10,790 bases of DNA from Glomus cerebriforme (taxonomy: Eukaryota > Glomeromycota > Glomeromycetes > Glomerales > Glomeraceae). Positions 1 through 6,970 of the stretch are shown here, piece after piece. Position 1 is the stretch's first letter; every line of letters begins with the position of its first letter. The stretch covers positions 34,867 to 45,656 of the forward strand of contig QKYT01000489.1 in NCBI GenBank assembly GCA_003550305.1. Direction: 5' to 3'. A program made the position numbers and the translations under genes. The notes beneath the pieces are model-generated. The model saw only the letters and a list, made by a program, of their open reading frames with translations, searched no databases and had not been told where the DNA came from.

Positions 1-2
1 AT

Positions 3-212
3 CCAAAATTAGCTGTGAAGAATGAAAAATCAGCAATGTTAATTGAAAAAATAATGTTAGAAAAAATCTACTCACTGAAATTATCGTCCATCCAAGGTGT
101 TAAAGAGCTAGTATTTAAACTACAAAATGCAAATCATGAAATGTTAGTTAATATTTTATTACATAAAAGCCAAAAAAAAATCAATTTCAAAGATATTATA
201 CCTTCAAAATAA
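3..212 (+). CDS. C-terminal exon of an unrecognised protein (5' end outside window)
   Basis: The frame is open from the left edge (first full codon at 3) to TAA at 210-212, about 69 residues. The composition is protein-like: a Leu/Ile/Lys-rich amphipathic stretch with MLIEKIMLEKIYSL near residues 11-24 and VKELVFKLQNANHEMLVNIL near 32-51, then a basic tail ending KDIIPSK. The repeated heptad-like hydrophobic spacing suggests one or two helices, possibly coiled. There is no convincing start inside the window, since GTG at 15 is not a normal start in this kind of genome, so I treat it as the last exon of a gene lying to the left. I do not recognise the family. A second Lys-rich frame begins 16 bases after the stop and could be its 3' UTR or a frameshifted continuation. 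It could also be a chance open frame in AT-rich DNA. Confidence 0.4.
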   Translation, partial: PKLAVKNEKSAMLIEKIMLEKIYSLKLSSIQGVKELVFKLQNANHEMLVNILLHKSQKKINFKDIIPSK

Positions 213-227
213 AGTTTAACCTTTGAA

Positions 228-422
228 ATGGATATCTTAGACCTAAAAATAATCAAAAAATTTAAAAAAATTTCATTACACAAAAGAATTTATCTAAAAG
301 CCCCTCCCACCAAATCTTTTACACGCCCAAAGAGCCAAAGAATTAAATTCATTAGAAATACTATATCCAAAGAGCCAAGAAACTGTCCAAAAAAGAAAAG
401 AAAAGGAAAGAAAAGGGTATGA
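228..422 (+). CDS. Small basic hypothetical frame, possibly a decayed continuation of 3-212
   Basis: This frame runs from ATG at 228 to TGA at 420-422 and encodes 64 residues rich in Lys and Arg. The middle has KAPPTKSFTRPKSQRIK and the end has RNCPKKKRKGKKR. The basic Cys-Pro ending faintly recalls the tail of CCHC-knuckle or FAR1/MULE-type fungal transposase proteins (pattern ..CPKKK), but only one Cys is present and no zinc knuckle can be seen. It follows the stop of the preceding frame by 15 bases. Its end falls inside a purine-rich tract, which alone would make Lys/Arg/Glu codons. It is more likely a remnant or a chance frame than an independent gene. Confidence 0.2.
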   Translation: MDILDLKIIKKFKKISLHKRIYLKAPPTKSFTRPKSQRIKFIRNTISKEPRNCPKKKRKGKKRV

Positions 423-478
423 TGAAAGAGAGGGAAAGGAAAATTACAAAAGAGAGAAAAGGAGAAGTTTCATTAAAA
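378..478 (+). repeat. Purine-rich low-complexity tract
   Basis: The plus strand is almost all A and G, with patterns such as AAAAGAAAAGGAAAG and GAGAGGGAAAGGAAAA and only a few pyrimidines. It is followed by a near-duplicate AAAAAAGCTTTAAAAAAGCTT at about 485-509 and the 10-base palindrome TGCAGCTGCA near 517-526. It overlaps the end of the small basic frame. Confidence 0.6.
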
Positions 479-1850
479 AAAAAAGTTAAAAAAGCTTTAA
501 AAAAGCTTAATTGAACTGCAGCTGCAATTATTATATTANACTACATGATATATTGGTACATAATTCGTATATAGAAAGCTTTTTCCAATTTTTTTTTTAA
601 AAATATATTAATAATGGTATATATACATTTATATATACAGTATATTTAACTTTACAAAAAGCCCCTCCTTTGTAAACAGGTAGAAGCCATTAACGCCTAT
701 AAAGGGAGAGCTATTGCTGATATAATTATATAAAAAAATTAATAAATTAAAATAAATAAATAGATGATATATTTTAGTATTTCTACTATATTTTATTATA
801 TACTATTTTAATAGAAATGGGTATATCATCAAACAATATTTTATATATCAAAAAAATATCTTGAATTGGATTTTTTCACTTAATTTTTGATGATATTTAC
901 CACCTATTTACCACCTATTTAAGACTATTCTTTTAATGTATTATGATTTTAAAAAAGATAATTTTACGAGATCATATGATATCATGTTGTCACGTGTTGG
1001 AAACTAAATTGTTGTGATTTGATGGCGATAACTTAACCATATAGTAACAAATCACAGGTTTCTGCAAAGTAATTATTCGGGAATTCTAATCCCAAGTTAA
1101 TACAAATGATTACAAAAATAATTCATATAATATAAGCTTAGAGAATATGGACGAATAATAGAATTATTATTGTTGATACGATAATAATTTTATTTTTATT
1201 TATAGATCATTTTGTAAAATACATTTTTTGTTAATTAATCGTTTATTTAATTATTTAAAAATTTCAATTATATTATTAGTAATATCAGTATTAAATCTAT
1301 TTTTTTTTCTATATTTCTAACCTATTCTAAGTAAATAATTAATTTTACTATCTTTATTCAAATATTGCTTATTACTTTATCCGATAATATTAGTAATCGC
1401 ATCCAACATTATTTAATGTTCTCTATTATTCTTCCTTTGTTGCTGTTTTTAATCTTATATTTTCATGCATCTTCAGCAATATTTTTCATTAATGCCAAAT
1501 TTCATTCATTATATCATCTCTGTGCTTATACAGTACTTTGTTCACTCCCATAAATATACACTCCTTCTGTATAATATCTTCCTTTCTGGATAGAATTTGT
1601 CTGGATCATATGAATTATCATTTCCTAGTAACTAACTATACACATTAATAAATAATTTTCCAATCATAATTGTTCTTTATTAAGTTGAAGTTGTATATTA
1701 TACATGATCTCCAAAAGCCGATTGTATTATGTGTTATAATTTGCAAATCTATCATATCGACGTGTCAGATGGAAAATCAGAGCAATTGTCTTGAGATTTA
1801 CATCAGCAAACAAATTTGTCATTGTGAATAATTCTTCTGATTCTTTTTTT
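430..1850. other. AT-rich gene-free stretch
   Basis: I see no coding region I can support on either strand here. The stretch holds the motif TATACAGTATA at 634-644, the segment AAAAGCCCCTCC near 656-668 (also present near 296-308), a two-copy 11-base tandem repeat at 898-919, and one N at 539. A hydrophobic open frame around 1365-1553 reads like translated AT-rich DNA and has no ATG start. Nothing resembling a tRNA arm pattern was found; the short hairpin near 1078-1094 (GGGA..TCCC) has no matching D-arm or acceptor. Confidence 0.5.
898..919 (+). repeat. 11-base tandem repeat, two copies
   Basis: TACCACCTATT is present twice in a row (898-908 and 909-919), followed by TA that starts a third copy. 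Both copies are identical. Confidence 0.85.
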
Positions 1851-1854
1851 CACT

Positions 1855-2118
1855 CTATTTCCTATTTTCATTACCATTTTTGTCTTCATTTCTGTTTTGA
1901 ATGATTTTGTTACTATTTTGTTTTTCTCTATCCTTAATCCATGAAACTCCATTTTTATTTCTTGTTTTTAAGGAAACATAATAATTTGTTTGTTTTCTCA
2001 TATTTGTTCTGCATAATTCTACTGATTTTGTAGTTCTTCTATTATCATTAAGTTTTTTAGGTTGTTTGCTGCTGCTTCTCCACATTTCATATTCAATTTC
2101 CTCTTTTTTTTTATATCT
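1855..2118 (-). pseudogene. Lys/Asn/Arg-rich coding-like fragment, minus strand
   Basis: On the minus strand a frame is open from about 2118 to the stop at 1855. ATG at 2085-2083 gives 76 residues, and the frame extends about 11 codons upstream, ending in EEIEYE just before the Met. Readable segments include MWRSSSKQPKKLNDNRRTTK near the Met and YYVSLKTRNKNGVSWIKD about 35 residues on. The mix of Trp, Cys, Arg and Ser is less typical of random AT-rich DNA than its neighbours, so it may be an exon or relic. I recognise no domain, and no clear splice sites or full-length start are visible. Confidence 0.22.
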
Positions 2119-2313
2119 TTATTTTGGTCTCTTTCTCTCTGAAAATATGGATAAAACTTCGTAACTTTTAATAATCTTATCTTCTAGATTTGTAAATCAT
2201 TTTGATTGCCTTCCTTTTGCTGTTCTTTTGTTCTCTTTTACATATTATTACGGAACTACCCCCATTTTATGATAAAATACTAAGATGAAAGTGAAAGGAA
2301 ATTCTAATCTAAA

Positions 2314-2430
2314 CAAACCGCAGATAGGAGAGATACTCGACTATCTAACCGGTCTTTCCTTGCCTGATACGAAGAAGACCTCACATACAGTATAAGGAAG
2401 ATAAGAGGATGTTTAAAGGAATTTAAAAAA
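2314..2430 (+). repeat. First copy of a 115-base tandem repeat with hairpin segments
   Basis: This copy contains, in order, CAGATAG, CGACTATCT, the stem GGTCTT...AAGACC around TTCCTTGCCTGATA (2356-2369), then ATACAGTATAAGGAAG. The same order recurs 114-115 bases later in the second copy. It is GC-richer than the surrounding DNA, which marks it as a distinct sequence. Its most likely nature is a fragment of a dispersed or transposon-derived repeat; no terminal repeats or target duplications are clear. Confidence 0.7.
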
Positions 2431-2545
2431 GATCAAACCAGCCAGATAGGTCGACTATCTGACTGGACCTTCCTTGCCTGATATGAGGAAGACCTCTATA
2501 TACAGTATAAGGAAAGTAAGAAGAAGTGAGGTTAAAGGGAGTAGT
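2431..2545 (+). repeat. Second copy of the 115-base tandem repeat
   Basis: It repeats the elements of the copy to its left: the near-palindrome CAGATAGGTCGACTATCTG at about 2443-2461, a CTTCC/GGAAG stem around TTGCCTGATATGA (TTCCTTGCCTGATA at 2470-2483), then TATACAGTATAAGGAAAG and GGTTAAAGGGA up to 2540. The offsets are 114 for the first shared core and 115 for ACAGTATAAGGA. Confidence 0.7.
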
Positions 2546-2645
2546 TATTAAAAAGAATAGAGATTAAATAACTTAAATCGTTATTATGTATAATTTATTT
2601 TTATAAAATAAAGTAAATATTTTTTTTTGCAATTTTAATTGTTTT

Positions 2646-2675
2646 TTTATTATTTTAAAAATCAAAATAAAATTT
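2646..2675 (+). repeat. 30-base direct repeat, left copy
   Basis: The 30 bases here (starting TTTATTATTTTAAAAATC and ending AATAAAATTT) recur without mismatch at 2959-2988. The composition is low-complexity AT, but 30 identical bases including ATCAAAAT is more than I would expect by chance. Confidence 0.7.
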
Positions 2676-2958
2676 TCAATTAAAAAAAAAATTAAAAAAT
2701 GCCATTAATCATTAAAAGATTATTCTTTTTGATGGAAAATTAATTTCTATATCACAGTTTAATAATAAATAATAAAATTAAAATTTATAACTTCACCAAT
2801 GTTAGCAGAAATTATAATTGTTTTTATTATTTATTTTATTTATTTATTTTTTACTTATTTTCAATTGATTTCTTATTATTTTTCCATTTTTCAAATCTAT
2901 TACTTATTTTTTTAATTAATTATAATGATAATGATTTAAGATAAAAAAAAATAAATTA

Positions 2959-2988
2959 TTTATTATTTTAAAAATCAAAATAAAATTT
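2959..2988 (+). repeat. 30-base direct repeat, right copy
   Basis: Identical to 2646-2675, with start-to-start distance 313 bases. Flanks outside the 30 bases do not align well, so this is not obviously a pair of long terminal repeats. Confidence 0.7.
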
Positions 2989-3107
2989 CTCAGCTTAATT
3001 TTATTGCAACCACATTCTAAAAATCTAATGAAATTTCAATAAAATATAGCAGAAATAAAACATTTACTCTCGCCATACATCCATCCAAATCATGTGGTTT
3101 TATATCA

Positions 3108-3197
3108 ATGGATAGCCTGAATCAAGAGCTTTTAAATAAGCTAATAATCGCATAAATTCAATCACTATAAGCTGAGATACTTCGTCCCAAAGATATT
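3108..3197 (+). pseudogene. Coiled-coil-like coding scrap with internal stops
   Basis: From ATG at 3108 the frame reads MDSLNQELLNKLIIA, then TAA (3153-3155), IQSL, TAA (3168-3170), AEILRPKDI, then TAA at 3198. The Leu/Glu/Gln pattern resembles the Rhizophagus-type coiled coil seen at 6446-6814. Both internal TAA codons would become Gln, a typical coiled-coil residue, with one C for T change. This is suggestive of a decayed coiled-coil exon, but the piece is only 30 codons and could be chance. Confidence 0.25.
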
Positions 3198-3480
3198 TAA
3201 CAGTATAATTATAGTAATTCAAATTTTATGATTTTAATCATAATTTATAATTTATTTTTTGATAAAGAATGTTTGGATTTTTTTTAAAATTTGTTCTAAG
3301 TTCAATGATTGAAGGATTTTTTATTAATTTAGTTGTATCANAGAAACAAAATATTTTTTACATTTTTTTTATCACTTTATAATTTTATTCTTTGCATAAA
3401 AATCATTTAATTATTTATTTTTTANAATTAATGCATTTTACTTNANTTTTNCATATGTAATGATTTTATATTTTGTCTAG

Positions 3481-3685
3481 AAAGAAACTTTTATAGAAAC
3501 TTTATATACTGTATCAGATGAAAAAATTGAGATAATCATCCATAATAATTGTTCAAATGAAATATGCAGTATAATTATTCAAGTTGAAATCTTCAGATAT
3601 AATTGATAAAAACAATATTAAATTGCTTGAAAACATGATTAATAAACCAGATTTAATAAAAAAATACATTAAATTACCCAGATAA
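3481..3685 (+). pseudogene. Possible frameshifted coding relic (two overlapping short frames)
   Basis: After an in-frame TAG at 3478-3480, a frame runs 3481-3606 (41 residues) with segments ETFIETLYTVSDEKIEII and HNNCSNEICSIIIQ. A second frame (from 3581 to TAA at 3683-3685, 34 residues) continues with KSSDIIDKNNIKLLENMI and NKPDLIKKYIKLPR. Together they could be one protein of about 70 residues broken by a single-base shift near 3580. CTAG just before 3481 could be a splice acceptor. I do not recognise it, and AT-rich DNA can produce such frames by chance. Several N bases lie just upstream. Confidence 0.2.
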
Positions 3686-4064
3686 TAATAAAATAATAAG
3701 AAAAAACAAGTAAGAGAAACTAATAATAATATAAGCTATGTGAAGTATTTATGACAAAGAATAGACATCTAAATCAAATAAAAAAATTGCTTACATTATT
3801 AGCATCTAATCATGGCCANAAAATTAAATCAACCCTTTATTTTATGTGTAATGTCCATGCACAATTAAGTACAGTATTTATCACAGGAAGCTCTGTCACA
3901 TTCAGGCATTCAGATATAGTACCACTTGGATGTATTCAGGTTTCAGGGTACCAAGTCCTGGCTCCCCTCTGAATATGAACTCTTGTTATAAAATAATGTA
4001 ATCTATATATAAAAGCAAAATAAAATAAGTAAAAATTAATATTTTATTTCATAATAAATTAATT

Positions 4065-4105
4065 ATACAGTATAGGGAAAGTAAGAGATAGTAAGGTTAA
4101 AGGGA
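4065..4105 (+). repeat. Diverged partial copy of the 2500-2540 repeat end
   Basis: These 41 bases align without gaps to 2500-2540 with 36 of 41 matches by eye. They include ATACAGTATA at the left and AAGGTTAAAGGGA at the right. Only the right end of the 115-base unit is present. This shows that the unit is a dispersed repeat and not just a local duplication. Confidence 0.7.
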
Positions 4106-4397
4106 CTGAGAATCTAGTTTTTTTATTTATAAATTTTTATTTTATCTTTTGTAAAATTTACAGATGTGTCATGATAACTTATTATATATTTTTATTATTA
4201 ATTATTAATGTACTACTTAAGTATAGTAACACATATGAGTCACAATCCATATTATATTTTCTGTAATTATGTAATATTAGAAGACACTAGATTTTATTTA
4301 TTTATTATTTATCTTTATCCACTCACATTACGATTATATAAGAAAAGATATTAGAAACTATTATATAAATATTACTGAATGTATTACCATTAATTGC
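4106..4397. other. AT-rich spacer with no gene
   Basis: This stretch separates the repeat at 4065-4105 from the first exon-like segment of the degraded gene. I see no promoter signal I would defend and no coding region. The sequence GATAG just after 4410 could serve as a splice acceptor for the downstream segment, so an upstream exon could lie in this spacer or further left. Confidence 0.4.
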
Positions 4398-4782
4398 GTG
4401 TGTGGCTGTAAGATAGTATTATCTAAAATCCTGTTTGATAATAGCTTTAACTGCATCTGTTTGAATAAATCATCTAAACTTTCGAATAAACTTTCCAATT
4501 TATTTGACTTATTAACAAACTCGTTAACAAATATGTCAAACAAACTGTTGTCTTCACAGCCCAAAAGGATCCTAAAATTATTGCAAGTTCTTGGAATAAA
4601 AGAGGAATTGGAAGAGGACCGCAAAAAATATTTTAACTTAACCGTGTTTAAAGAGTGGGAAGAAGCAGGCAAACTTTTTGAGGAAGATGAAGAAGTTTTA
4701 TGTATGAAAAATGAGAAAAACAAAGTTCTTCATGGCGCTAACACTCAATCAGTAGATAACAATACTGAATCAAAATCAGTTG
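4398..4782 (+). pseudogene. Degraded gene, segment A: acidic exon of an unrecognised protein
   Basis: The frame is open to a good donor G|GTAAGC at 4783. Residues include repeats of the type LSNKLSNLFDLLTNSLTNMS, then QPKRILKLLQVLGIKEELEE, DRKKYFNLTVFKEWEEAGKL and an acidic run FEEDEEVLCMKNEKNKVLHG. There is no ATG at its left edge (4398 is GTG), so it is probably an internal exon or lacks its start. The donor is phase 1 and the next segment continues in a sensible frame after an intron of 65 bases. I recognise no named domain. Order and strand agree with the later segments, so I treat it as the left part of the nuclease-like gene. A frame on the opposite strand here is only its antisense shadow. 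Confidence 0.45.
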
Positions 4783-4847
4783 GTAAGCTTCTATTAATGT
4801 TCTACTTGATTAATAAAGCCAAACTCATATGACTTTAACTTCTTAAG
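4783..4847 (+). other. Intron, 65 bases (phase 1)
   Basis: The donor is GTAAGC and the acceptor TTCTTAAG, with TTTAAC as a plausible branch site 8-14 bases upstream of the acceptor. Removing it joins SKSVG to TSKCVLTNEPEHKAR in frame. Confidence 0.55.
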
Positions 4848-5310
4848 GAACCAGCAAATGTGTCCTTACTAATGAACCAGAACATAAAGCTAGAAATACG
4901 TTTGGGTTTTACTTTAGTGAAGATCATAAAGCCTGAAAAGCTCACTCAAATCTTTAAAGGTCAGAACCAGAAAACAATAAGTACTAAGTCAAACAAAATC
5001 AGTAAACGTTGTAGTGAAAATTCTAGATTAGCAAAAGTTTTCAGTTCTGTCAAACTACCTCAACAAAATGCTCAATAACTTAAATGAACTAAATCTTCCA
5101 AGATATATCAACAGAAACATAGAGGTCAGACTTAGAGAATTTCAAGATGATAAATTAAAGCTAGATTCTCCTATTCAAACAGGAAATTTAGTTCATAAAT
5201 TTTTTAATATGTATGTGCTAGTCCTTCCTAGACATGGTCGTTTAATTTTATTTCACCTCAGAGACAACTGGTTTAGAGCAATCACCTATTTTGATAATCA
5301 TAATACCTAT
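4848..5310 (+). pseudogene. Degraded gene, segment B: middle part with frame changes
   Basis: After the intron the frame reads TSKCVLTNEPEHKAR, then NTFGFYFSEDHKA, and meets TGA at 4934-4936 (CGA would restore it). Protein-like sequence resumes in another frame (about 4938-5078: KLTQIFKGQNQKT, SKRCSENSRLAKVFSSVKLP) and then in a third frame from about 5041. That third frame is the longest, from ATG at 5068 if a start is wanted. It contains NELNLPRYINRNIEVRLREF, DDKLKLDSPIQTGNLVHKF, YVLVLPRHGRLILFHLRDNW and FRAITYFDNHNTY. A donor-like GTAAAT follows at 5311. Its smooth composition and fixed order suggest one ancestral exon set broken by two indels and one stop. Alternatively 5068-5346 could be read as a small 92-residue gene, but no family supports that. 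Confidence 0.45.
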
Positions 5311-5346
5311 GTAAATTTTTTAAATATCTTTTTTAGTAATTTTTAA

Positions 5347-5555
5347 TTTTTACTCAGATCTAGTAGTTTAAGAAGAAGTATTTTCTTGCTTGTGTGAAAA
5401 AAAAAATAAATTTATATAGCAAAGTTGCAATTTTTTCTTAACTTCCAAAGAGTTATGAATTTCTGATGTAATATTTGTGATTAATAATTTTTGCACTGAA
5501 CACTAAGCTATAAAAAAATATAATACTATGTCTGAAATTGCATTCTCCATTACAG
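5347..5555. other. AT-rich putative intron or spacer inside the degraded gene
   Basis: No coding frame is visible. It ends in CATTACAG, a good acceptor directly before a 22-base exon at 5556, and it may begin at the GTAAAT donor at 5311, giving an intron of 245 bases. A lost exon in between is also possible. Confidence 0.3.
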
Positions 5556-5577
5556 CAATTAGAAATAAGTAATTCAG
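5556..5577 (+). pseudogene. Degraded gene, 22-base micro-exon
   Basis: Flanked by CATTACAG on the left and GTAAGC on the right, it encodes QLEISNS plus one base (phase 1). Joining across the next intron gives GMLSKKF in the same frame as the nuclease-like segment, which supports the splice. Confidence 0.45.
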
Positions 5578-5621
5578 GTAAGCTAAAATATAATATGACT
5601 GAATTTTATCTTTTTTTCCAG
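5578..5621 (+). other. Intron, 44 bases
   Basis: A textbook short fungal intron: donor GTAAGC, a branch-like TATGACTGAA, a pyrimidine tract, and the acceptor TTTTTTTCCAG. Confidence 0.65.
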
Positions 5622-6015
5622 GAATGCTTAGTAAGAAATTTTAGAAAATAGAGAATAATGATCTTGCGCTCCTCAAGATGTCTGAGCAGAGGTTCAGGGA
5701 TTATATTATGACCTACAATTCAAAGCTGTTGGCAAAGTTGATTACATGATCAAAAATTCATAGACATTGTTAATGAGGAGCTAATATCTATAACAGAGGG
5801 CAAACAAAAGGATTTGATGGAAATTTTCATGCAGAACTTGATGCAACTTGAAAGATCTTACCATACAAATGCAAGAAAGTGGAAAGCATCTGTGACATTC
5901 GATGATGAGTTTGACTACCTCTATGGAATTGTGACCATGGGTAGAGCTTTTCAGTCCTTGTATGATTTTCTTATCAATTATTTGTATATACTAACTCACA
6001 CTTTTCTTTACTTAG
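5622..6015 (+). pseudogene. Degraded gene, segment C: PD-(D/E)XK nuclease-like core
   Basis: From the acceptor the frame reads MLSKKF, TAG (5642-5644), then KIENNDLALLKMSEQRFRDY and IMTYNSKLLAK, and breaks near 5738. It resumes from about 5751 in another frame: QKFIDIVNEELISITEGKQK, then DLMEIFMQNLMQLERSY, then TFDDEFDYLYGIVTMGRAF. What I see: ITEGK gives an E-x-K (Glu codon 5796-5798, Lys codon 5802-5804), followed by a helix with QNLMQLE and then a hydrophobic strand DYLYGIVT. Known pattern: in PD-(D/E)XK-fold nucleases, including the nuclease-like C-terminal domains of Crinkler proteins as I remember them, E-x-K is followed by a helix with a conserved Gln and a YGIVT-like strand. So I infer a nuclease-like domain; the partner Asp is not identified. 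The segment is broken by one stop and two small indels. An intron may run from GTATGA (5960) to TTACTTAG (6015), but its phase does not fit, so another small defect is likely. Confidence 0.5.
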
Positions 6016-6250
6016 CCTTGGTACTTCCTCATATATACACCCAATAGGATTTATTGCTCAAAAGATAATTATCATGTAGTGCTTACTGAGAAAATAATGG
6101 AAGATAATGCAGAACTTCGCCATGGTATTAAAAAAGTTATGGAGGTAATCGTTGGCTTGTTGAAGGATAGGATAGAAGTTGAGATAGTAAGAAAGCTAGA
6201 ATGAAAAAATATATCAAGGAATAATTGGCCATAAGGGCTTTAGCATAGAA
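6016..6250 (+). pseudogene. Degraded gene, segment D: end of the nuclease-like domain
   Basis: After the acceptor ACTTAG the frame reads PWYFLIYTPNRIYCSKDNYH, VVLTEKIMEDNAELRHGIKK and VMEVIVGLLKDRIEVE. It then reaches TGA at 6202-6204. In a neighbouring frame from 6183 it continues DSKKARMKKYIKE, TAA (6222-6224), LAIRALA, TAG (6246-6248). The WYFLIYTP strand and the later helix VIVGLLKDR match, in my memory, the C-terminal part of the same Rhizophagus nuclease-like family, where a basic KKAR-type tail follows. The tail being in another frame, plus two stops that would be Gln with C in place of T, argue that it is no longer functional. Confidence 0.5.
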
Positions 6251-6445
6251 ATATCATGTACTATAGGCAATGTCCTGATCTTTGTATTTATTTTTGCATG
6301 TATCAATAAAAAATTTTTCTTGGCAAATTTCGCTGATGAGCTGTAAGGAAAACACATGGCTTTTTTATTTTGAATATTTATATGAGTATATTAATTATAT
6401 ATAGATCATGTAATCAGAGCTTGAATTATTGAAATAGCGCATTAG

Positions 6446-6814
6446 GCTGCTGAGAATGCTAAAATACCCGATCTTAGAAGAAAGATTTCAGAGTTTGATG
6501 CTAAGAGAGCTAAACTTAAGCACAGGATTGTTGAGGCTCTAAAAATGACTGAGAAAGAGAGAATGAGGCGTGATACTGAGAATGCCAAACTCAAGGTCAG
6601 AATCAAGGAGTTAGAATCTGAGTTTAGAGATAGAATCATGAAAGTGGAACAAAAGCAGATGCTAAATGATAATTCTTCTAACAACAGTTTATCTAACTTC
6701 AATTTGGTTGCAGATCAGGTACCTGCCAACTCTAAATTATCAGAGGAAAAAGAAATGGATAAATTTTTGAATGAGGTACATAAGAAAAGCATTAATGATA
6801 GAAAAAGTTCATAA
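6446..6814 (+). pseudogene. Coiled-coil C-terminal segment, probably part of the same degraded gene
   Basis: An open frame of 122 codons runs from 6446 (just after an in-frame TAG, ATTAG, at 6443-6445) to TAA at 6812-6814. It begins AAENAKIPDLRRKISEFDAK and continues with RAKLKHRIVEALKMTEKERM, ENAKLKVRIKELESEFRDRI and MKVEQKQMLNDNSSNNSLSN, ending LSEEKEMDKFLNEVHKKSIN. The Leu/Ile spacing and the dense Lys/Glu/Arg make a long coiled coil to about residue 75, followed by an Asn/Ser-rich linker. The combination of EQKQ, NDN..NN, and EEKEMD.FL..HKK is one I remember from repeated Rhizophagus proteins. Upstream, SELELLK, TAG (6434-6436), RI seems to be earlier coil in another frame, so part of the coil is lost. 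ATG at 6545 would give an 89-residue protein, but I think a decayed exon more likely. Confidence 0.5.
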
Positions 6815-6970
6815 TTTTCTCTTGTAATTTCCCATTATATAAAAAAAAAATATATATATATAAATAATTGTTACTAACCTTTTATAAGAAAAGTAAGTAT
6901 AATGGATCTGTATAACGTTTGTTAAATATTGCAATTCATTGGTGGCAAAAAGTAAAATAATTATGTTCAG

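Larger units (their letters stand above)
2546..3100. other. AT-rich gene-free stretch
   Basis: I see almost only A and T, with TTTA-type simple repeats (about 2825-2850) and the 30-base direct repeat pair. No coding region can be supported on either strand. Confidence 0.5.

Noticed and set aside
985..1000. CACGTG box near 990-996
   Set aside because: A six-base palindrome with no gene nearby; not supportable as a regulatory site.
1078..1094. Hairpin GGGA..TCCC with a TTC-containing loop, considered as a tRNA T-arm
   Set aside because: The loop is not the usual TTCRA type and no acceptor stem, D-arm or anticodon arm could be placed around it.
1365..1553. Hydrophobic open frame of 62 codons on the plus strand
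   Set aside because: It starts at a non-ATG codon and is made of T-rich codons (Phe, Leu, Ile, Ser), which is what AT-rich non-coding DNA gives; no splice context or family.
3751..3972. 73-codon open frame from ATG at 3751 with an N inside
   Set aside because: It has a somewhat better composition than neighbours (HAQLSTVFITGSSVTFRHS), but contains an ambiguous base, matches no family I know and lacks splice context; not enough to call a gene, though not excluded.
3960..4064. Repeat-like GTACCACTTGG and GTACCAAGTCCTGG just before 3965
   Set aside because: The matching is only about 6 bases plus loose similarity; too weak to call a repeat.
4361..4723. 120-codon open frame on the minus strand
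   Set aside because: It is antisense to segment A of the degraded gene, is Ser/Phe/Leu-rich as the complement of Lys/Glu/Asn codons, and has no independent support.
6442..6702. 86-codon open frame on the minus strand
   Set aside because: It is the antisense shadow of the coiled coil: the Ser/Leu-rich reading is the complement of Glu/Lys/Arg codons.
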